The notes: a model not told the origin generated them from the sequence alone. DNA of 20,739 nt from Chara braunii (GCA_003427395.1 BFEA01000412.1:1072564-1093302); one strand, 5' to 3'; shown: positions 7,110-15,826, numbered from the stretch's first letter. Numbers and translations are program-made.

Positions 7110-8130
7110 GATTGGCATCCTGGGACGCTACATGCTCCGGAAACAGTGCATGACGCAGCTGAAGGACTTAGACGCTATTACGTTGCAGAATATATGCAAC
7201 GAGGAGGGGATTCCGTACGGTGGGACGATCGATGCTCTGTTCGACCTTGCAGAACACCGTATCTACAAGGAGTATGGCACTGACAAGGAAGATGAGGCTC
7301 GTGATGAGGAAGCAAAGGAGCCGGAAGAGGGGGGTGTTGGAGAAGTCGGCGACGAAGCAGTTGAAGACGACCATTGATATGCCCTTGGCATTACCGAGTA
7401 TTGGAGGTTGTGCAAGTTTTTGATTCAGGTACACTGTAAGTCCACTAAGTATGATCGCAAAGGGGAGCATCTTCTACGATACGTTATTGTGCGATTATCC
7501 ATCGCAGGCTATATCCATTGGAATAAGAAGTGTGTAGCGGCTTGGTTGAAGCTGTACGAAGACTTTGGCATTGATTTCTTGAATTTGATGAATGTAACCT
7601 ACATTGCTGTCTCACCCTTCTGTCGAGCGCAGTATTTGGGCAAGACTTGTCGAGATGTTGACGTTAGATGGAAAGAGCACTTGTATGCATGCAGGAATAA
7701 GTGGCACACTCACTTATATCGATGGTTAGCTAAGTTTGGCGCTCACAATTTCATACTAATCCCCGTAGACACCTTATAAGGCGACGATCTTAAGAAGTTG
7801 GAAGCTATGTATATTGCACAATGGTCCCCTGTTTTCAATACATCCGGTACGGTTAAGAAGGGAGGGAAGAAGAAGAAGTCAAGAAAAGGGGCTAGAGAAC
7901 GCAGGATAGCTAATCCAAGGCCTGCGAGGCCCAATCGAGAGGTCAAACCTATCAAATTTACGAGCAAAGAACAGACCGGGCCCTTTGTCGATCTGTTCGG
8001 ATTTTTGAAGAACTGCGTGGATAGGGGATGTTTGACTCCGGATGTACGTACTACGGGGGGTAACACGTGGTATACACCTTGGAAGAAGGTGAAGAGAGCT
8101 TTCGGTGCAGTAAGATTAGGATCGACAGTG
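7105..8130 (+). pseudogene. SAP-like and GIY-YIG endonuclease region (ORF2, N-terminal half)
   Basis: One frame runs through TGA 7375-7377 and TAA 7777-7779. Near the start, LKDLDAITLQNICNEEGIPY followed by GGTIDALFDLAEHRI (about 7156-7260) has the two-helix pattern of a SAP DNA-binding motif; an acidic linker follows. The endonuclease spans about 7585-7850. TYIAVSPF stands in for the GIY strand, QYLGKT holds the catalytic Tyr (codon 7633-7635), VRWKEH the conserved Arg and His, and after the TAA come LEAMYIAQW (candidate metal-binding Glu) and PVFNT (Asn). GIY-YIG nucleases nick target DNA to prime reverse transcription in these elements. A Lys/Arg-rich linker follows, then a frameshift near 8112 into the RT frame. 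All expected active-site residues are visible, but the stop separates Tyr/Arg from Glu/Asn. Confidence 0.75.
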
Positions 8131-9662
8131 TCGAGAAAGCGTTGAAACAGGCTAAGGCAATTTTTGAACAGGGTGCAATCATTGACTTTGTGCACCTACG
8201 AATATGGAAGACCGGGGGTAAGGTGGTGAAGAAGGTTTTGATTGGGATCTTGAAGAATCCTAGGAAGATTGATGAGTTGTATGAATGGAGTTTGAGATCT
8301 GTCTTGCGGTTATATGCGGTAATTAAGGATTTTACCCAAAAGTCTACTCGGAAGTACCTGAGACGCTTGGTTCAAAGACTCTTCAAAAGTCGTTTTGATT
8401 TGAATCTGGGGGCTGATCTGATTGTTAGAGTGAAGTTTGACGATAGGATTCATTTGTGTGAACTCCGGAAGGTCATCAATGACCTGATCATGGGGAGTGA
8501 TTTGCTAGATGGCTTTAAAACCCGTGCACGCAAGAAAGTCTGCCTAGTCTGGACCAAGAATAGGTCAGTAGGGGACATATTGCATAATCAGCGGCAGTTT
8601 GCTGCGTGTGATGTGCTAGTCTGCAATTGTGCAGGCCTATCCTTTTCTCGTGTGGAAGGACACGTGTGCGCGAGATTGGGAGACATCTGCAAGAATCGAC
8701 CTCTGATCCTGAACGCGAACAATATACCGGCCCAAGAAATCAGTGGCAGGATACTGACTTTGAAAGGAGAGATTGAGGAGAGCTTCGGCCAATGGTCGAA
8801 CTACCACGATAGGAAGGTGAGTGTGGCGACAACTGAGTTGGAGAAGTGTTTTTTGAATCGACCTGAACAATTATCTAAGCTCCTGACAATGGCACAAGTG
8901 TCCGAAATCAAAAAGGAGATCGACTGCTTGGTCTGCACGCCTTTGGATCGCAACCCGGGGGAAACCCTGGTTATGTGTCCTAAGATCTACCATGATGCTA
9001 TGATGTCAACCTTTGTCTTGAATGAGGGGTATAGTATCGTTGGGGAATCGGAGGAGCAGAAGTTGGAAGAGATGAGACTGGAAATGAAGGATGCAGGGTT
9101 GTCGAAGTTGGTGAGATGGGACAAGAAGGGAAGTGTAGGAAATGCCTACGTGCTGCCAAAACATAAGAACGTGCAAAGATTCCGCCCGATCTGCCCCACG
9201 TTCTCCGAACCTGCCGTGAAGGTTGGGAGGCTGGTCGCGAAGGGGCTCAACCATTTGTTGTTCACGCTACCAAAAAATTGGCACTTCAATCTGCAGGCTG
9301 TTTCGTTATTAACGGACCGTCTGGCTGTGGTAAACAGGAGGATTGGTATGGAGCAGGACATGAGAAGTACCAAGGCCCGCTCTTATGATATAAAAGACAT
9401 GTTCAGTAAGATGCCTCACCAAGACATCATGCGTGCGGTTGAGTGGGCAGCTAACTTTCATGAAGGAAAAGGACGCACCTACGTAAGAGTTAACACTAGG
9501 GGAAGGAGCTGCTCTTTCGGACTGACAACAGGGGGCGATCACTGAAAACGCTTGGAAATTCAAGATATCGTGAAGTTCATCAAGATTGAGCTGCGGAACA
9601 CCTATACCTACGCGACCGGAGTACTGCTAAGACAGGACATCGGCATCCCCATGGGCCCCTAG
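8113..9662 (+). pseudogene. CxC linker and reverse transcriptase, Penelope-like (ORF2, main part)
   Basis: This frame is open from the frameshift to TGA 9543-9545 and then on to TAG 9660-9662. VLVCNCAGLSF (Cys codons 8622-8624 and 8628-8630) is the CxC signature linking endonuclease to RT in the Chlamys/Naiad clade. The RT begins near 8950 with KIYHDAMMSTF. It continues with LPKHKNVQRFRPICPTFSEP (fingers), motif A in YDIKDMFSKMPHQDI (catalytic Asp codon 9387-9389), and the start of motif B in QDIGIPMGP (9636-9659). The RT copies element RNA into DNA at the nicked target and is related to telomerase RT. The TGA interrupts a conserved stretch (GGDH-stop-KRLEIQDIV). The frame is lost within motif B, where a small indel moves the rest of the RT to the frame of the next entry. 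Confidence 0.8.
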
Positions 9663-10240
9663 CGTGCATCACGTGCGCTTTTGCTGAATATAACTTTCTG
9701 ACCAGTTTGGGTAGAATGAGGTTGCATATGTACGGTCTGAGATTGATGGATGATGTTACCTTGATTACTCACGGGCTGAAGGAAAGAGAGGAGTGTGCAG
9801 TGTTTGAAAGCTTTGAGAGGAGTTACCCAGATAACCTTGTGCTGAAAAGGACGCACGAAGGGACGGGTAATTTTGACTTTTTGGGATGCCGAATCTCCAC
9901 ACAGGCACACTATCCATACATTAAGTGTGTGCAGATGTCAAGAAACGAGAAGAGCATCTGGGAGGAAGAGCGATTGGAATATCAGACAGGGCAGCCTTTC
10001 CAATCGTGGGGATGTAAGAGGCAGAAGAGCGCTACCATTGCTAGATATCTCCATCGTATCGATAGGAATACGTCGGTCCGTACGGAGATCCCCATGAGGG
10101 TACTGGGCCTGAAGTGAGAGTTGAGATTGAAGGAGTTTACTAGCGAGTTCTTTATGGGGATACTCAGAAGATTCGCTAAGAACAGAGACGAGATGTGGGA
10201 TAGCATAGTCGATATGCTAGGTACGTTCTGTCCAACCTAG
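9663..10240 (+). pseudogene. Reverse transcriptase C-terminal part (motifs B to E and thumb)
   Basis: After the frameshift at about 9657 the frame reads CITCAFAEYNFLTSLGRMRL (rest of motif B), then GLRLMDDVTLITHG. This is motif C with the catalytic Asp-Asp codons at 9749-9754; the usual aromatic before MDD is Leu here. FDFLGCRI at about 9870-9895 corresponds to the motif D/E region with its F-L-G. A thumb-like tail runs to TGA 10115-10117, continues in frame (ELRLKEFTSEFFMGILRRF) and closes at TAG 10238-10240. It completes the RT begun in the preceding entry. No second endonuclease follows it, consistent with the permuted domain order. Confidence 0.75.
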
Positions 10241-10941
10241 TGATTCGACTGAGCAAGACCTACCCAGCTAAGCATGGCAGAAACTCTGAGTCCGGACCCA
10301 GTGCAGACATCGTGGAGTGAGCCCAATTTGGGGGTTCTTCTGGTAAGATGTTGTTGAGTGAGTATGGTAGCAATGTGCCTTTTGTCTGTTTTATTTTGTT
10401 TTTTTATTCTCGATTTTCGGATATAAGTAGATAAGAACCTTTTGATTTTTGGTCTTAATTAGATAAAAATTTGCTGTTAGTAGAGAAGTGGATATAGTTT
10501 TTTGGTGTTTGGGAAGACATTAGTAGAGCATCCCGTGAGGCGGACAACTCTGTCTTGTACCTGCTTACTGCAGATATTGGGACAGGGTTTACAACCTTTG
10601 CCACTGTTTACGGCTATGCTTAGACGGATTTTTTCAGTGTATGTGCTGCTCGGACAAATTTTCAGAGTTGCCATGGCCCCTGCTACTTGAGTATTTTTAG
10701 CAATAGTTTCCCTATTTGGATTGTCGCCTCCTCCTCATGGTGTTGCAAGATTTGATTACACGATGAGGATTTCTGAGTGGGGATATGATCTTATAGAGGA
10801 TGGGCAGCCGATCCCTCGCTTGAGAGCAATCGACGCTGCCCGTTAGGTTAATGCTGTGTGCCTGCGTGTCCGTGCATGTACTTTTCTCGTATACATTAGG
10901 ATGGACACGTGGCATGTTCACATGACTTTTGGATGTTCATA
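10241..10941 (+). other. Probable 3' untranslated region of the Penelope-like element and flank
   Basis: No conserved protein motif and only short frames. It is T-rich with a few AGTAGATAA-type repeats (about 10425-10490). The element's 3' boundary must lie here or beyond, but I cannot place it without another copy to compare. Confidence 0.4.
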
Positions 10942-10995
10942 GGGACACTGGACCCGTTTTCCAGCAGGTGCTGCTCCCCACCAATAGATGGAGCC
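10942..10995 (-). repeat. Dispersed ~55-bp repeat, copy 4 (minus)
   Basis: The minus strand reads GGCTCCATCTATTGGTGGGG, AGCAGCACCTGC, TGGAAAACGGGTCCAGTGTC. This is the cleanest copy of the family, and its poly-A (plus strand 11064-11081) puts poly-T upstream in the repeat's own orientation. Internal palindromes include GCAGCACCTGC and CTGGA...TCCAG. Confidence 0.7.
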
Positions 10996-11004
10996 TCCCC
11001 GAGC

Positions 11005-11042
11005 ATGCTAGAGGCGTCTGCTCTTATCAGCGCCCCTAGCAT
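11005..11042. other. Hairpin beside dispersed repeat copy 4
   Basis: ATGCTAGAGGCG (11005-11016) pairs with CGCCCCTAGCAT (11031-11042) with one mismatch and a 14-nt loop. It lies between the dispersed repeat and the 18-nt poly-A at 11064-11081, so it may belong to the same inserted unit. Confidence 0.6.
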
Positions 11043-11063
11043 TCACCCGGGTTGCTTTTTCTA

Positions 11064-11081
11064 AAAAAAAAAAAAAAAAAG
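11064..11081 (+). repeat. Poly-A tract, 18 nt
   Basis: A homopolymer run of about 18 A. With copy 4 of the dispersed repeat and the hairpin it may form one small retroposed unit on the minus strand, with poly-T leading, or on the plus strand with a poly-A tail. Confidence 0.8.
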
Positions 11082-11083
11082 GA

Positions 11084-11950
11084 GAATAGCAGGCCCGGGC
11101 TACCCCTAGGACAGAGAGGCCCTAAAGGCCTATGCTGATAGATAGTCCTATAGCCTATAGCCGGGTAAGGTAGAGGCCAAGAGGCTGAAACGGAAACGGT
11201 ACCGGTTGGTCAGTCCGGTCTATGACTGTCTTGGCTAGAGTAGCTATAGATAGGATGGGCACATCGGTTCAGGGCTTTTGGCAGTTGGTACCGAGTACAT
11301 CGTTGCTGCGCTAGGGGTGAACCGGAAGTGGTGACGACTCAGCGTTGTGGGAGACAAACATAGCCAGACTATCGGAGCGCTGGCCATAGCTGGGACCTGC
11401 GCTGTACTCTCTCAACACGCGGGGCTGTCAGAGGTCTGGGTTGTCGAGGTCTGCTGGAGGCGAGAGAAGTTGGTGCCCTGCTGAACCCTCCTCCGGAGTG
11501 GGGTTCCAGGGTTGTTGCGCTGCAGCCATAGCTGCAGCTTCTTCCTCAGAGGTCATCTTGTCAGGATTTGGTGGCGCTGCTGCAGACTTCCATCTGGGAA
11601 GTCTTCCGACACTTCGTCATCATCAGATACTGTGGCGCTGGTCTTTTTCTTCATCCTCTGAGTGGCGCTTGACCTCAGAGGCATGTTTCAGGGTGGCGCT
11701 TATCTGGGTGGTGCTTGATGTTTCAGGGGCTCAGGGGTGTCACTAGTGGTTACTCAGGGTTGGGGAGTGAAGCGCTGCTCATTTCTGAGCAGCGCACTGT
11801 AGGTCTGAAGTTATTCTGACAATCTGAGACTCTGAGTTTAATAAACATTGTAATACTGGGTTTGGGCTATCATCGTTTCATTGTCTCCTGGATGTGATCT
11901 ACTCGGCTTTCCTTTATGACTGGTTGTGAGGATTGAATCGAGTGAATTGC
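11084..11950 (+). other. No gene; possible eroded LTR-like sequence
   Basis: I see no coding motif. Features reminiscent of the LTR at 15841-16901 are GGCC-type small hairpins (GAGGCCCTAAAGGCC near 11116), AGGCTGAAACGG near 11182, and GCGCTGGCCATAGCTGGG near 11376. A run of GGCGCT motifs follows at 11570-11700. A perfect 10-bp hairpin (GCGCTGCTCA-TTTC-TGAGCAGCGC, 11772-11795) precedes an AATAAA at 11840-11845, which is how LTR polyadenylation regions often look. Boundaries are unknown. Confidence 0.3.
11840..11845 (+). promoter_or_regulatory. Candidate polyadenylation signal AATAAA
   Basis: Canonical hexamer 45 bases downstream of a perfect 10-bp hairpin, in otherwise non-coding sequence. 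It could serve an old LTR. A hexamer alone is weak evidence. Confidence 0.25.
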
Positions 11951-12314
11951 ACTTTTAGTGTACCCTATCATATCGCATGGTCAAGTCTTCCGCTGTGTTT
12001 ATCTCTCCCTGTGCGGTGTGATACTCCTATCCTCTCCCCTTCCTTCTGTGTATGTATGGGCATACCTGGGAGTCTATGTGAGTGAGTGTTGGTCTTCAGA
12101 CAACAGACAACCAGAATCATAACAACAGCGTGGGGGTGTGAGGCCTGGAAGACCTCGGCAGGGAGTAAGACAGTGTTGGAGAATTTTAGAACGGTTTGTG
12201 AGGGATTCCGAGGGTTTTGAACACGTGTAGGACCTTTGTGGTGGCGATTTTTTTTGTGGGTAGCCCCTTTTTCTCTGAAGATTGTCGTAGTGATTTTCTA
12301 AATAGTTCAGAACT

Positions 12315-12348
12315 GTCTTAGCCAAAGATGGGTAATGGCCCCGGTAGC
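12315..12348 (+). repeat. GGGTAATGGCCCCGG repeat, copy 1
   Basis: AGCCAAAGATGGGTAATGGC followed by CCCGGTAGC recurs as a weaker direct copy at 12506-12534 (GCGGGTAAAAGCCCCGGTAT) and as an inverted copy at 12907-12942. It lies near one edge of the poly-T-rich mosaic at 12315-12942. Confidence 0.65.
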
Positions 12349-12505
12349 TTTACAAAAAAAAAAGAGGTTCTTATAGTCCCTTCCCGCAGCTTAGAAAGAA
12401 ACTTTTCATAGTTTTTCAGATTTTTTTAGACTTTTTCTGAATTTTAGCCTATTTTGTGGGGTTCTTCATCATATAGGTTAGTAATTGCTCATGATCCTAT
12501 TCTCG

Positions 12506-12534
12506 GACAAAGGCGGGTAAAAGCCCCGGTATCT
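12506..12534 (+). repeat. GGGTAATGGCCCCGG repeat, copy 2 (diverged)
   Basis: Reads CAAAGGCGGGTAAAAGCCCC GG, with changes in the TGG centre relative to copy 1. Same orientation as copy 1. Confidence 0.55.
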
Positions 12535-12548
12535 CAAAGTTTTTCTGT

Positions 12549-12612
12549 AAAACAAAACAAAACAAAACAAAAAGCGGGGCGACAATGACATTTTTTTTTT
12601 TTTTTTTTTTTT
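12549..12612. repeat. (AAAAC)n followed by a 22-nt poly-T
   Basis: About five AAAAC units at 12549-12573, an 17-nt spacer, and then an uninterrupted T run at 12591-12612. The poly-T leads into dispersed-repeat copy 2. Confidence 0.9.
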
Positions 12613-12641
12613 GTGAGGGTAGAAGCCGGCAAGGTTCTGAT

Positions 12642-12696
12642 GGCTCCTTTCGATTGCTGCGGAGCTGCACCTGCTGGAAACTGGGTCCAGCGTCCC
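12642..12696 (+). repeat. Dispersed ~55-bp repeat, copy 2
   Basis: Reads GGCTCCTTTCGATTGCTGCG, GAGCTGCACCTGCTGG, AAACTGGGTCCAGCGTCCC. It lies 29 bases after the poly-T at 12591-12612, in the same orientation relative to the T tract as copies 3 and 4. Confidence 0.7.
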
Positions 12697-12817
12697 TTCC
12701 AATGGATAAATCATCAGGTAAATTCTCAACGTTCAGAAACTCTCTGCGCTAACAGCAAAAAAAAAATGGGACCTCTTCACCCTTTTTTTTTTTCTTTTTT
12801 TTTTTGTTGGGACAAAA

Positions 12818-12871
12818 GCTCCAATCTATTCATGGGGAGCATCACGTGCTGAGAACCGGGCTCAGCATCCC
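12818..12871 (+). repeat. Dispersed ~55-bp repeat, copy 3
   Basis: Reads GCTCCAATCTATTCATGGGG, AGCATCACGTGCTGAG, AACCGGGCTCAGCATCCC. A T-rich tract (12782-12805) precedes it. The GTCCAG/CTGGA pair of the other copies is replaced by CTCAG/CTGAG. This preserves the inverted pairing, a covariation-like change. Confidence 0.65.
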
Positions 12872-12906
12872 TTTGAAGTACAACTGAGAATATAGAACAC
12901 AATTGA

Positions 12907-12942
12907 AGTTCCGGGGCCATTACCCAGCTTCGGCTAGGAAAA
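12907..12942 (-). repeat. GGGTAATGGCCCCGG repeat, copy 3 (inverted)
   Basis: The minus strand reads CCTAGCCGAAGCTGGGTAAT GGCCCCGGAACTT, closely matching copy 1 at 12315-12348. Together they form an inverted pair 600 bp apart. Confidence 0.65.
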
Positions 12943-13436
<494 letters not shown>

Positions 13437-13630
13437 ACATTTTCTCGCAGTACCAAGGAACTCTCCAATCCCATCTCCTCGCCTGCCCATTATGAGCTTT
13501 TTCAACACTGTCGTCCTCGCCCTCCTTCTGCTCACTGCCGTTCATGCGGTTGGAACCTTTGAAATCCACTCTCCTGTCTTCGCTTCTCTTCTTATCCCAG
13601 TAGACTGTACCGCCCAGATCCCTTTCTTCA

Positions 13631-13866
13631 TACCCAGTCTTCTGATTCCAACAATTCATATCGCCATTGTCCTGTTCATCATCATCATCGTCATCATCAT
13701 CGTCGTCGTCATCGTCGTCGTCATCGTCATCATCATCATCATCATCATCATCACCATTTTGAGATGATTCCAATGATTCGTTATCACCATCATTTTGGCC
13801 ATCCCCGGTCTTCTGATTCCAAAGAGTCTATCGCTATTATCGTCATCATCATCATGCACATCATCA
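13631..13866 (-). repeat. Duplicated unit with (ATC/GTC)n trinucleotide repeat; minus strand encodes poly-Asp
   Basis: CCCAGTCTTCTGATTCCAA at 13633 recurs as CCCGGTCTTCTGATTCCAA at 13804, about 171 bp away, each followed by ATC-rich sequence; the larger run is 13677-13753. On the minus strand one frame reads a poly-Asp run with WNQKTG flanking motifs at both copies (MNCWNQKTGYEERD and SLWNQKTGDGQ). That could be a fragment of an acidic protein-coding exon, but no start, splice signals or domain can be shown. I would not call a gene. Confidence 0.6.
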
Positions 13867-14194
13867 TTAATATCACCATCATCCTCATTATCGTGATTGT
13901 ATCCCCCTGCATTGTGAGTATGATCCCATCTGTTCCTTAGATCCACATCATTCACTCTTAATACCTTACCATCACTTTTTTTAGGCTGATGGCACTGCCC
14001 TATCACACAGACCCATTCTAGTTCACACCCACAGTTCAAGCACCGCACGTTCAACTCCGTCTGAATCCTGCCGCCGTTCGTCAAAATATCCGTAAGCTGC
14101 CAGAGATCTCTGCTGTTCCGAAGAATCTTTCCTGATGAATGCTCCTCGTTGTCGCTGACTCCCACATTCGTTCTTGCAGTTGCCGCTTCCCAAT
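13867..14194. other. No recognisable gene
   Basis: Minus-strand frames contain a small Cys cluster (CLNCGCELEWVCVIGQC, about 13995-14045) that matches no zinc-finger pattern I recognise. No conserved domain is seen. Confidence 0.4.
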
Positions 14195-14243
14195 CCCTTG
14201 CCAGAGGCTACCTTCCACGACATAACCCGCCACACTAGAACTC
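14195..14243 (+). repeat. Direct repeat copy A (GAGGCTACCTTCCACGACRTAACC)
   Basis: CCTTGCCAGAGGCTACCTTC CACGACATAACCCGCCACAC matches 14487-14535 with a few substitutions over about 49 bp, same orientation, 292 bp apart. The best-conserved part is GGCTACCTTCCACGAC. Confidence 0.75.
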
Positions 14244-14486
14244 ACACGTGCTCCGGAGTGGAGGGCCGGCCAGAATCTTGAAACACCGAACTTGCCATGC
14301 TGTTTTGCTGTGTCCAGTACCTGCTTCCACCTTTCTCCCCAGGGGACCCTTCCCGATCCTCTCCCTGACTGCTACTGCCCTGTGTAAGCTCTGAAAGTAC
14401 TGAAGAGAATCTCAACTTTCACTTCTTTATTCAAGAGGACGACGAAATCTTCTCTGGATCAGTGCAGGAGCCGCCTCTTCACCAAA
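14244..14486. other. Spacer between direct repeats; no gene
   Basis: No conserved motif in six frames. It is bracketed by the two ~49-bp direct repeats and could be the body of an eroded element or a duplicated tract. Confidence 0.4.
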
Positions 14487-14535
14487 CCTTTGCCTGAGGC
14501 TACCTTCCACGACGTAACCCGCCACTCTAGACCTC
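14487..14535 (+). repeat. Direct repeat copy B
   Basis: CCTTTGCCTGAGGCTACCTT CCACGACGTAACCCGCCACT, partner of 14195-14243. The differences (ACATAAC versus ACGTAAC) are consistent with CpG decay in copy A. Confidence 0.75.
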
Positions 14536-15620
14536 TGACTAATATGCCTCCCCTTGGATTATTGCTGCTGCCGATCTGCCGATCTTCGACTCTTGCAGCA
14601 ACGAACTTTGGCATAATCCCTGCTTGGAACCAGTCCAAAGGACGTACCCCAGCCAGAACAAATCATGTATACTGCTGGGGATTCAGTGCAGAAAGGATTC
14701 CTTTCACGATAACATTGCTTCCACAGTGAGGTTCTCGTCCGAAGCCTCTACCTCTCCCTTGTTTATACACTCCCTTCCATGCCCGTTAGGGATGTAAGGA
14801 GAGTAGATTCTCCCTCTCCCAGTCCCGACATCGATAGTGCAAGGACGAAATCTGGCTATACTGCTGTCAATATCAAAAAAAAAAATGTAACGGCGAAATC
14901 CAGCCGTGCTGATGTTGAAGACCAGCTGTATGATAGGGGCAATGCCCACCGTGGTTCACCAGATTCGATTTTGCCCTAAATTTCCATGAGAAGCGCGCCT
15001 GTCTCGGCGCTCTTCAGCTCGGTATATTCTTTGTGTTCAATGCACTTCCCTTCCCCTCCAACTCGAACTACCTTCCCTTCCTTTCCCTGGAACAGAACAA
15101 GTCCCGTCACTGTTGCTCGGGCACTGCAATGGCCCGAAAGCTCCGTTACCCGCCCACCTGTGCTGCGCACCCCGGGGGATGGCAGATGAACCCCGCGTTA
15201 GACCACGCAACCCTATAAGTTCGTGTTGCCCGAATGCGCCGCGGAAGCGGAGCGCTACGGCGCCAGCATTCCACTTCGTCCACTGTCCTTTTTGACGACA
15301 TTTCTTGTTTTGCTCTTCGCAGGCTCGAACTCTGAACCGCTTACAAGGTCTTTGTTTCTGTATCTTCCTCAATCCAACGCTGCATGGAATCGGACCGGCG
15401 ATCTCAAGCTCAACAGCCTGGTATGGCAGTGGTGCCTTAAACGACCGCTGAGTACCTTTCCCTGCTTGAAAAACAAATGCCCACACGTTAACACTGGAGG
15501 CGCACAGGCTTGGGACTACCGGCGAGAAATGGCTGGTGGCGCCAGCCAAAGCGAGGCCCGCGCCGGTTCCTTTTTTTTGGCACGCAGGGCAGTTTTAAGC
15601 TCAGCCTCGATAGCTGAGAC
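14536..15620. other. No recognisable gene
   Basis: GC-richer than the flanks, with open frames of up to about 200 codons on the plus strand (from 15223) and about 170 on the minus strand (15549 to 15037). Neither has a motif or composition I can connect to a family. The plus frame runs through an A-rich tract, giving Lys runs, which argues against a real protein. Part of the minus strand below 15827 could be leader or Gag of the truncated second LTR element. Confidence 0.35.
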
Positions 15621-15665
15621 AGGTACCGGAAAAAAAAATAAAAAAAAAATAAAAGAAGGTACCGG
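15621..15665 (+). repeat. A-rich tract flanked by a 9-bp direct repeat
   Basis: AGGTACCGG occurs at 15621-15629 and again at 15657-15665, with only A-rich sequence (AAAAAAAATAAAAAAAAAT type) between. This is the footprint expected of a nearly empty poly-A retroposition event with a target-site duplication. Slippage or chance is possible because the repeat contains the palindrome CCGGTACC-like core. Confidence 0.5.
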
Positions 15666-15826
15666 TGGTATAACCACCGCAGCCGCAACACGACGTTCAA
15701 ATGTGGATCCATGTGGCCGTGATGTCCACCCCATCCCTGCATGTCTGCAGCTGTTGCATACCGTAAAGGTGCAGACAGAACAAGAACCGACCTCTCAATG
15801 CAAAGTACAAGATGGCGCAAACGGAA

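Larger units (their letters stand above)
6195..10240 (+). mobile_element. Penelope-like retroelement, N-terminal GIY-YIG (Chlamys/Naiad-like) type, with Gag-like ORF
   Basis: Domain order along the plus strand is zinc knuckle, charged coiled coil, SAP-like segment, GIY-YIG endonuclease, CxC linker, reverse transcriptase and a C-terminal thumb-like region. Endonuclease before RT joined by a CxC motif is the published hallmark of the permuted Penelope-like clade (Naiad in invertebrates, Chlamys in green algae, spike mosses and slime moulds). Canonical Penelope elements have RT first. The element is inactive as assembled: in-frame stops at 6897, 7375, 7777, 9543 and 10115, and frameshifts near 7105, 8112 and 9657. 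The outer ends are not defined; I find no pseudo-LTR copy inside the window, and the 3' UTR probably runs past 10240. Confidence 0.8.

Noticed and set aside
7375-10117. TGA codons as selenocysteine, as in some Naiad elements
   Set aside because: TAA and TAG stops and frameshifts are also present, and the contexts do not show a conserved Cys/Sec pattern, so decay is simpler.
15310-15345. tRNA gene suggested by a GTTCGAGCC-like T-arm on the minus strand
   Set aside because: No matching D-arm, anticodon arm or acceptor stem could be placed around it.
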